A stretch of DNA of 62,542 nt, from positions 1-62,542 of the forward strand of contig CABYTO010000008.1 of NCBI GenBank assembly GCA_902521995.1, read 5' to 3'. Under the pieces are notes generated by a model. The model was not told where the DNA came from and searched no databases. It saw nothing but the letters and a program-made list of their open reading frames with translations. Source of the stretch: an uncultured Prochlorococcus sp. Its GTDB lineage: Bacteria > Cyanobacteriota > Cyanobacteriia > PCC-6307 > Cyanobiaceae. Position 1 is the first letter of the stretch, and each line of letters starts with the position of its first letter. Shown here piece after piece: positions 56,341 through 62,542 of this stretch. Position numbers and translations under genes: made by a program.

Positions 56341-56609
56341 TTTAAATTCTCCGTTTTTGTTTGGGATCAGTATGTTCTTTTTTTTTAGGAATTGTGTGTC
56401 TTTTTGCCTTGTCGTCAGGATCCTCTGACTACTAAAAAATTCTCAGAATTGATATTTCTCTTCAAAACAGTTGGTATCAATGAAATTAATTAATTTTCAG
56501 ATCTTTTTGAAATGTAAATTAATTTTCTTTTTTTTTAAATTTTATTACCCGAAATTGTTAACGACTCAACAAAAATATATGTTTTCTTCGGGATCAATTA
56601 AAAGGGAGT
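56341..56609. other. Largest gene-free region, with several hairpins
   Basis: No plausible coding frame is seen. It holds GTCAG/CTGAC (56414-56418 with 56425-56429, 6-nt loop), ATTGATA/TATCAAT (56448-56454 with 56475-56481), and CCCGAA/TTCGGG (56548-56553 with 56587-56592) enclosing an inner TTGTT/AACAA. The part next to 56340 should contain the DUF4912 promoter, and the part next to 56610 the 3' end of the neighbouring gene. A small RNA is possible but unproved. Confidence 0.5.
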
Positions 56610-56963
56610 TCAGCGTTGTTTAACTAAAAGTACTAAATCATCTATCTCTAAATCCTCAATACTTTTACCAATTTTTATTGAAAAAGTACTTAATTTTTTC
56701 GAAGTAGATTCTAACTGCTCATAAAAAAGATCACTAAATTTTTTATCATCAAATTTTTTGGATTGGCTATCACACCATTCTCTCAGGGGATTTTTATTTT
56801 GGTATTCAAAACTATTATCTAAATTGATAATTTTTAAAATCTGAAGGCAATGAGCAAGTATTCTTAGATGATGTTTCTGCATTATAGATAGATCAAGATT
56901 ATCAATTTCTTGAATAGTTTCTATTTTTAACAGGTTAGACAAGGGATCAAGATGATTTGACAT
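56610..56963 (-). CDS. Conserved hypothetical helical protein, divergent from sufB
   Basis: A 117-residue protein, mostly helical: QEIDNLDLSIMQKHHLRILA, then HCLQILKIINLD and FYEQLESTSKKLSTFSIKIG. It has only two cysteines and no winged helix. It occupies the divergent position in front of sufBCDS where many cyanobacteria have the repressor SufR, but its sequence and size do not match SufR. Function not recognised. Confidence 0.65.
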   Translation of the reverse strand: MSNHLDPLSNLLKIETIQEIDNLDLSIMQKHHLRILAHCLQILKIINLDNSFEYQNKNPLREWCDSQSKKFDDKKFSDLFYEQLESTSKKLSTFSIKIGKSIEDLEIDDLVLLVKQR

Positions 56964-57058
56964 TAATTTTTAGTCTTAATAAAGGAAAAAAACTCAATAT
57001 TGGGGGTATCTTTCGTTAAAGTATATAAAGCTAATTGTAATAGGTTATTTTTAATAAC

Positions 57059-58501
57059 ATGGTCAAAGAGAATTTAGTTAAAGATGTAGTAAAAGAGCCT
57101 TATAAATATGGTTTCGTTACTGATATTGAAACTGAAAAAATAGAAAAGGGATTAAATGAAGATATCATAAAATTAATTTCACAGAAAAAAGAAGAGCCAA
57201 AATTTCTTCTTGATTTTAGATTAAAAGCCTTTAAAAAATGGCAAAAAATGAAAGAGCCTGATTGGGCATCATTAGGATATAAAAAAATTGATTATCAAGA
57301 TATTATTTATTACTCTGCTCCTAAGCAAAAAGAGAAAATTTCTAGCTTAGATGAAGTTGATCCCAAACTTCTTGAGACTTTCGACAAATTGGGAATACCA
57401 CTTACGGAGCAAAAAAAACTCTCAAATGTCGCAGTAGATGCTGTCTTTGATAGTGTTTCTATAGCCACAACTTTTAGAGAAGAACTTGCTGAACATGGAG
57501 TTATATTTTGCTCAATTAGTGAAGCAGTAAAAAATCACGCGGATTTGATTGAAAAATATTTAGGCACAGTAGTTCCAGCTAGTGATAATTATTTTGCAGC
57601 ACTAAATTCTGCTGTTTTCAGTGATGGTTCTTTTGTTTATATCCCAAAAGGTGTTAATTGTCCGATGGACCTATCCTCCTACTTCAGAATTAATAGTGGA
57701 GATTCAGGACAATTCGAGAGAACACTAATTATTGCTGAAGAATCAAGTTCTGTAAGTTATCTAGAAGGTTGTACAGCTCCAATGTTTGATACAAATACCC
57801 TACATGCAGCAGTTGTAGAGCTAATAGCATTAGACGACGCCTCAATAAAATATTCCACAGTGCAAAATTGGTATGCTGGAGATGAAGAAGGTATTGGCGG
57901 AATTTTTAATTTTGTCACCAAGAGAGGAAAATGTTTAGGTAAGAGAAGTAAAATTAGCTGGTCTCAAGTTGAAACAGGGTCTGCAATTACCTGGAAATAT
58001 CCTAGCTGTCTGCTTTTAGGGGAAGAATCTGTAGGAGAATTTTATTCAGTGGCTCTCACCAATAATCTTCAGCAAGCAGATACCGGCACAAAAATGATCC
58101 ATATTGGTCCTAAGACCAAATCAACTATTGTTAGCAAAGGTATTAGCGCAGGAAACTCAAAAAATAGCTATAGAGGTCTTGTCAAAATGGGAACAAAAGC
58201 TAAAGGATCAAGAAATTACAGTCAATGTGATTCAATGTTAATAGGAGATCAAGCTTCTGCAAATACATTCCCTTACATCAAATCTCAACAACCCAATTCT
58301 GAAATTGAGCATGAAGCAAGCACATGTAGAATCTCAGAAGATCAACTTTTTTATCTCCAAAGTAGAGGTATTGAATTTGAGGAGTCAGTATCTATGATGG
58401 TCAGCGGTTTTTGCAGAGATGTATTTAATCAATTACCTATGGAATTTGCTGCTGAAGCAGATAAGTTACTGGCGCTTAAACTAGAGGGATCAGTAGGTTA
58501 A
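57059..58501 (+). CDS. sufB: Fe-S cluster assembly scaffold SufB
   Basis: A 480-residue subunit of the SufBCD scaffold, on which iron-sulfur clusters are assembled. The beta-helix core begins after an N-terminal helical domain. Recognisable parts are [79 protein letters not shown] and [20 protein letters not shown]. The 95-bp gap upstream contains the operon promoter, with TTAAAG and TAATAG 16 bp apart as a weak candidate. It is the first gene of sufBCDS. Confidence 0.96.
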   Translation: MVKENLVKDVVKEPYKYGFVTDIETEKIEKGLNEDIIKLISQKKEEPKFLLDFRLKAFKKWQKMKEPDWASLGYKKIDYQDIIYYSAPKQKEKISSLDEVDPKLLETFDKLGIPLTEQKKLSNVAVDAVFDSVSIATTFREELAEHGVIFCSISEAVKNHADLIEKYLGTVVPASDNYFAALNSAVFSDGSFVYIPKGVNCPMDLSSYFRINSGDSGQFERTLIIAEESSSVSYLEGCTAPMFDTNTLHAAVVELIALDDASIKYSTVQNWYAGDEEGIGGIFNFVTKRGKCLGKRSKISWSQVETGSAITWKYPSCLLLGEESVGEFYSVALTNNLQQADTGTKMIHIGPKTKSTIVSKGISAGNSKNSYRGLVKMGTKAKGSRNYSQCDSMLIGDQASANTFPYIKSQQPNSEIEHEASTCRISEDQLFYLQSRGIEFEESVSMMVSGFCRDVFNQLPMEFAAEADKLLALKLEGSVG

Positions 58502-58522
58502 TTAATCAATTTCTAAACTGAA

Positions 58523-59308
58523 ATGCAAAGTAAAATGAAAGAATCGGATCCAATTTTAGAAGTTGAAAATCTATCTGCATCTACTGATAATCTTCCAATT
58601 TTGAAAGGGGTTTCACTTACTGTCTATCCTGGAGAAATCCATGCCATTATGGGAAGAAATGGATGTGGCAAAAGTACTCTTTCGAAAATCATTGCTGGAC
58701 ATCCTTCATATAATATTACAAAAGGCGACATCAAATTTTTAGGTGAAAACATCAACTCTTTAGAACCTGAAGAGAGAGCTCAATCAGGAATTTTTCTTGG
58801 TTTTCAATATCCAATCGAGATTCCAGGTGTAAGTAATCTTGAGTTTCTTAGAGTTTCAACTAATGCTAGAAGGAAATTCCTTAACAAAGAAGAATTAGAT
58901 ACTTTTGATTTTGAAGAATTAGTTAAAAAAAAGCTAGAAATTGTCAAAATGGATCACGCATTCCTATCAAGGAGTGTAAACCAAGGATTTTCCGGAGGTG
59001 AAAAAAAAAGAAATGAGATTCTGCAAATGGCTTTACTTGAGCCCAAGATAGCAATATTAGATGAGACCGATTCTGGTCTAGATATTGATGCTCTAAGAAT
59101 AGTCGCATCAGGAATTAAAAAAATATCTAACACACAAACTGGAATTATACTTATTACCCACTACCAAAGATTATTAGATGAAATTGAACCTAACTTTGTC
59201 CATGTTATGGCAGACGGAAAAATTATAAAAACTGGTGGGAGTGATCTTGCATTAGAACTTGAAAAAAAAGGTTACGAATGGACTGATAACTTTGTAAAAG
59301 AGACTTAA
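58523..59308 (+). CDS. sufC: Fe-S assembly ATPase SufC
   Basis: A 261-residue ABC-type ATPase that drives conformational change in SufBCD. Walker A is [13 protein letters not shown], the Q-loop is [13 protein letters not shown], the signature is [11 protein letters not shown], Walker B is [12 protein letters not shown] and the H-loop is [10 protein letters not shown]. The signature FSGGE with EKKRNEI is SufC-specific. It lies 21 bp after sufB and 4 bp before sufD. Confidence 0.96.
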   Translation: MQSKMKESDPILEVENLSASTDNLPILKGVSLTVYPGEIHAIMGRNGCGKSTLSKIIAGHPSYNITKGDIKFLGENINSLEPEERAQSGIFLGFQYPIEIPGVSNLEFLRVSTNARRKFLNKEELDTFDFEELVKKKLEIVKMDHAFLSRSVNQGFSGGEKKRNEILQMALLEPKIAILDETDSGLDIDALRIVASGIKKISNTQTGIILITHYQRLLDEIEPNFVHVMADGKIIKTGGSDLALELEKKGYEWTDNFVKET

Positions 59309-59312
59309 ATAA

Positions 59313-60530
59313 ATGGAAATTATTGAAAAAATAAAAAAAAATAAATTAGTTAAAAATCAAACAGAAATACAAAAAATCTGTCTCGATAAATTACAAACAA
59401 GTCCCCTCCCTAATCCTAAAAGTGAACTATGGAGACTTTCAAATAAATCAAAATTTTCAAACTTTTTAGACTACTCGTTTAATGAAAAAGATGGGAGATT
59501 TGATACCCCTTATCCGAAAAATTCTCAAAATACTATTAGATTAATAATTGGCGAAAACTGTGACATTCAATTAATAGGAAAAAATTATTCAATAGAACAA
59601 TTAAGTGAGTATGAATTACATAAATATATTAAAGAACAGATATCATGTTTTGATCAAAACGAAAATTGGAGTGACTTACTTAATCTATCTTTAAGTTGTA
59701 AAAAGAATATCTTGGGATTAAAAATAAATGGCTCAAAAATACCTCCTATTGAAATCTTTAGTCATGCATCAAGTGACTCTTTAAACGCAAAAACGCTAGT
59801 AATATTTTTAGAAAAGAATTGTGATATTGAATTATTACAAGTAAATCTTGGCAAAGACAACTCTTCACTATCTCAATCAACGTTCTTTTTTTTAGAAGAA
59901 AATAGTTCCTTGAATCATGGTGTTGTTTCTTACGGTAAAAAAGAATCAAATTTATTAAATTCTCTCAATGTAATTCAACAAAAAAATAGCGAATACAACT
60001 TGGGATCTTTACATTTCAAATTTAATTATGCAAGATTTGAAATTAATATTAAGCAATCTGAAGGAAACGCTAAAACCAATATCAAAGGTATGCAAATAAC
60101 AAAAAAAGATGAACAAATTTCTACTTATACAAAAATAAATTTTTATGGCCCAAATGGATTTCTAGATCAAATCAACAAATCACTTGCTGACGATAAATCA
60201 CATGCAATCTTTGAAGGTTCAATAATAGTTCCCAAAATTGCTCAGAAAACTGATGCTTCCCAATTAAGCCGAAATTTACTTTTATCAGATCTTGCACAAA
60301 TAGATACCAAACCTCAATTAGAAATAATTGCTGATGATGTTCAATGCAAACATGGAGCTACAATTTCGCAACTAAATGAAGAAGAACTTTTTTATATGCG
60401 AACAAGAGGGATCACGTTAGCAGAAGCGAATAAACTACAATTAAGTTCTTACTTTCAAGAAATAATTTCATTTATTCCCATTTCAAAAGATAGATGGGAT
60501 TTGCTTGATAAACTTTTAAATGAGAATTAA
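59313..60530 (+). CDS. sufD: Fe-S assembly protein SufD
   Basis: A 405-residue paralogue of SufB. The N-terminal part is divergent, with LPNPKSELWRLSNKSKFSNF. The C-terminal core is clear: DKSHAIFEGSIIVPKIAQKT, DASQLSRNLLLSDLAQIDTK and PQLEIIADDVQCKHGATISQ then MRTRGITLAEANKL. The His in KHGAT is the cluster-site residue conserved in SufD. Its stop shares one base with the sufS ATG (TAATG). Confidence 0.93.
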   Translation: MEIIEKIKKNKLVKNQTEIQKICLDKLQTSPLPNPKSELWRLSNKSKFSNFLDYSFNEKDGRFDTPYPKNSQNTIRLIIGENCDIQLIGKNYSIEQLSEYELHKYIKEQISCFDQNENWSDLLNLSLSCKKNILGLKINGSKIPPIEIFSHASSDSLNAKTLVIFLEKNCDIELLQVNLGKDNSSLSQSTFFFLEENSSLNHGVVSYGKKESNLLNSLNVIQQKNSEYNLGSLHFKFNYARFEINIKQSEGNAKTNIKGMQITKKDEQISTYTKINFYGPNGFLDQINKSLADDKSHAIFEGSIIVPKIAQKTDASQLSRNLLLSDLAQIDTKPQLEIIADDVQCKHGATISQLNEEELFYMRTRGITLAEANKLQLSSYFQEIISFIPISKDRWDLLDKLLNEN

Positions 60531-61783
60531 TGGAAACGATTCAAAATTTTCCTGAAATAACGAAGAAAGACTTTCCTCTTTTAAGTAAGAACTTAAAAAG
60601 TAATGAGAAAATTATTTACTTAGACCATGCTGCAACCACACAAAAACCAATACAAGTCCTAAAAAAAATTGATGAATATTACAAAAACTTCAATGCCAAT
60701 GTACATAGAGGGGCACATCAATTAAGTGCTAAAGCAACAGAAGAATTTGAAAATGCACGATATTTAATTAGCAAATATATAAAAGCGAATTCAGCAAAAG
60801 AAATTATTTTCACAAGAAATGCTACTGAGGCAATTAATTTAGTAGCTAGATCATGGGGTGAATATTCATTAAAAGAAAACGATGAAATTCTCTTATCAAT
60901 AATGGAGCACCATAGCAATATTGTTCCATGGCAAATGGTTGCAGCAAAAAATAAATGCAAATTAAAATTTGTAGGTATAGATAAAGATGGGAAATTAGAT
61001 ATAGACGACTTTAAATCAAAACTAACATCTAGAACTAAACTTGTTAGCCTAGTACATGTTAGTAATACTCTGGGTTGCTGTAATCCAATCAAAGAAATAA
61101 CTAAATTGGCTAAACAAAAAGGTTCTTTAGTGTTAATAGATGCATGCCAAAGTTTAGCTCATCAAAAACTAGATGTGATTGATCTTAATATAGATTTTTT
61201 AGCTGGATCAGGACATAAATTATGCGGTCCTACAGGTATTGGTTTCCTCTGGTCAAGAAAAGAAATCCTAGAAAAAATTCCTCCCCTCTTTGGAGGTGGC
61301 GAAATGATTCAAGATGTTTTTGAAGAGACAAGTACTTGGGCAGAGCTACCACACAAATTTGAAGCTGGAACTCCAGCCATTGCAGAAGCAATTGGTCTTG
61401 CAGAAGCAATTAACTATATCAACAATATTGGATTGAATGAGATTTATGAATATGAAAAGACTATTACTAAATATTTATTTGAAAAATTAAATCAAATAGA
61501 GAATATTGAAATTATAGGCCCATCGCCGGAGATAGATCCAGACAGAGCCTCACTTGCCACCTTTTATATAAAAAATATACATTCAAATGATATTGCTGAA
61601 ATTCTTGATTCAAAAGGAATTTGCATCAGAAGTGGCCACCATTGCTGTCAACCTCTTCACAGATACTTTGGAATTAAATCAACAGCTAGAATTAGCATGA
61701 ATTTCACAACCAATAAGGAAGAAATAGATATGTTTATAGAAAAATTAAAAGATACTATTGATTTTCTAAAAATCAATTCTTAA
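60530..61783 (+). CDS. sufS: Cysteine desulfurase SufS (class II)
   Basis: A 417-residue PLP enzyme that takes sulfur from cysteine for cluster assembly. It has IIYLDHAATTQKPIQVL, the substrate-site HRGAHQLS, IMEHHSNIVPWQMVA, the PLP-lysine in DFLAGSGHKLCGPTGIGF and the catalytic cysteine in CIRSGHHCCQPLHRYFG. It closes the sufBCDS operon. The last 4 bp (TTAA) overlap the stop of the convergent peptidase gene. Confidence 0.96.
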   Translation: METIQNFPEITKKDFPLLSKNLKSNEKIIYLDHAATTQKPIQVLKKIDEYYKNFNANVHRGAHQLSAKATEEFENARYLISKYIKANSAKEIIFTRNATEAINLVARSWGEYSLKENDEILLSIMEHHSNIVPWQMVAAKNKCKLKFVGIDKDGKLDIDDFKSKLTSRTKLVSLVHVSNTLGCCNPIKEITKLAKQKGSLVLIDACQSLAHQKLDVIDLNIDFLAGSGHKLCGPTGIGFLWSRKEILEKIPPLFGGGEMIQDVFEETSTWAELPHKFEAGTPAIAEAIGLAEAINYINNIGLNEIYEYEKTITKYLFEKLNQIENIEIIGPSPEIDPDRASLATFYIKNIHSNDIAEILDSKGICIRSGHHCCQPLHRYFGIKSTARISMNFTTNKEEIDMFIEKLKDTIDFLKINS

Positions 61784-62542
61784 ATATTCAAAGCACTTTT
61801 TAAAAATTCCTGAGATTTTTGCATTACTACTTCTTTATTTTCAATATTTCTAAAACCATGCCCTTCATTATCAAAAAAAATAACTTCTGAATATTTATTA
61901 TTTTGAATCAAAATTTCTTGAATTTTCAAAGTTTGTTTATAAGAAATAACTTTATCTTTTTTTCCATGAAACAATAGGATAGGTTTTTTTATTTTGTTAA
62001 TATGATTTATCGGTGATCTATTGATATAGTCGTCATGATTTTTTGCATAATTTCCTACCAAAGAATTTAAATAATCTTTTTCAAACCTATGAGTGTTGTA
62101 ATGCATATCATTCAAATCAATAACAGGATATTTACAAATTGCTGCTGTAAAAATAGAACCATATAATAAACAATTCAGGGCAGTTAACCCACCAGCACTA
62201 TTCCCAAAAATTACTACTTTTTCACTATCAACTTGATTTAATTTAATCAATTCAAGAGCTAGTGCTTTGCAATCATAAGAATCAATAATACCCCATTTAT
62301 AATTCAACCTTTCTCTATATGCTTTGCCAAATCCTGATGATCCTCCATAATTGACTTCAGCAACAAAAAATCCCCTCGATGTCCAATATTGAACTTCAGA
62401 ATTATATGATCCATCAAAACATGAAGTTGGTCCGCTATGTGCTCTAACAAGGAGCGGTGGCTTTCTAAAATTTTCTACAAGCGGCTTATAAAGGAAAGAA
62501 TGAGTAGATTGACCCTCAAAACCTTTAAACCAAAATGTTTCA
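61780..62542 (-). CDS. S9 prolyl-oligopeptidase-family hydrolase (5' end beyond window)
   Basis: The C-terminal 253 residues of a prolyl oligopeptidase-like serine hydrolase. The reading frame stays open through the window end; the TTG at 62307 is an internal leucine, not a start. Visible parts are PPLLVRAHSGPTSCFDGSY, YWTSRGFFVAEVNYGGSSGF, the nucleophile Ser in VVIFGNSAGGLTALNCLL, Asp in LFHGKKDKVI and His in FFDNEGHGFR. The triad is complete. The missing part should be an N-terminal beta-propeller. Natural substrates are unknown. Confidence 0.9.
   Translation of the reverse strand, partial: ETFWFKGFEGQSTHSFLYKPLVENFRKPPLLVRAHSGPTSCFDGSYNSEVQYWTSRGFFVAEVNYGGSSGFGKAYRERLNYKWGIIDSYDCKALALELIKLNQVDSEKVVIFGNSAGGLTALNCLLYGSIFTAAICKYPVIDLNDMHYNTHRFEKDYLNSLVGNYAKNHDDYINRSPINHINKIKKPILLFHGKKDKVISYKQTLKIQEILIQNNKYSEVIFFDNEGHGFRNIENKEVVMQKSQEFLKSALNI

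Noticed and set aside
62305..62307. TTG as the start of the peptidase gene
   Set aside because: The frame stays open to the window end and upstream residues match the S9 family, so this codon is an internal leucine.

Overview
This is a compact, very AT-rich bacterial chromosome segment whose gene content points clearly to a marine picocyanobacterium, most likely low-GC (high-light type) Prochlorococcus. The evidence is a photosystem I assembly factor (Ycf3), Ycf34, RpaB, NDH-1 factors (NdhO, Crr7), a PetL-like peptide, plant-type carotenoid genes (crtB, pds/crtP, zds/crtQ), a single-helix high-light-inducible protein, the sufBCDS operon and many small cyanobacteria-only proteins. The genus call rests on remembered protein sequences and gene order, not on a search. 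Genes are packed with few gaps: the largest gene-free stretch is 56341-56609 (269 bp), many neighbours overlap by 1-50 bp, and GTG or TTG starts are frequent. I see no prophage, insertion sequence, CRISPR array, restriction system or secretion island.

Layout. 1-770: tRNA-Asn(GTT) with a terminator, and the C-terminal part of an ABC ATPase. 775-14915: thymidylate kinase (truncated), a copper-type P-ATPase, ycf3, radA, then rpaB-plsX-fabH-fabD-plsC (a response regulator abutting fatty-acid and phospholipid initiation genes), tsaB, ycf34, cca, an RRM protein, crtB and a 5'-truncated pds. 14915-28900: a 5'-truncated cysK, a J-domain protein, ndhO, an epimerase, a four-gene minus-strand cluster with an A-type Fe-S carrier and an LpxB-like protein, zds, hemD-rbfA, a GST, crr7, aroK, a tandem pterin-synthase protein with a RibD-like reductase and a DUF482 acyltransferase, and PetL. 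28900-42990: rimO, VKOR-thioredoxin, nadB, DUF512 radical SAM protein, a TolC-like protein, IMPase, YihY, Hli, HtrA and an ABC-F protein. 43000-49420: small proteins, a ribbon-helix-helix regulator with a probable operator, potassium uptake (KtrA/KtrB), a DASS-type permease and NDH-2. 49520-62542: cysH-coaX, bcp, a phosphopantetheinyl transferase, rarA, pgm, a DUF4912 protein, sufBCDS and a partial S9 peptidase.

The most striking anomalies are two breakpoints. At about 768-777 thymidylate kinase runs in frame into an ABC ATPase that has lost its N-terminus and the first glycine of its Walker A motif. At about 14911-14920 two genes on opposite strands, pds and cysK, are both cut at their 5' sides and joined head to head. 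Both joints sit on short sequence that could belong to either side. The likeliest reading is that the window joins three genuine segments by amplification or assembly chimerism, although real rearrangement is not excluded from sequence alone. I find no convincing new multi-gene system. The best biological leads are the repeated amphipathic N-terminal extension of PlsX, the tandem pterin-synthase protein whose first half lacks the catalytic histidine, the inverted-repeat operator next to the ribbon-helix-helix gene, a Nif11-like peptide ending in Gly-Gly-Leu, and the structured intergenic region at 56.4-56.6 kb.
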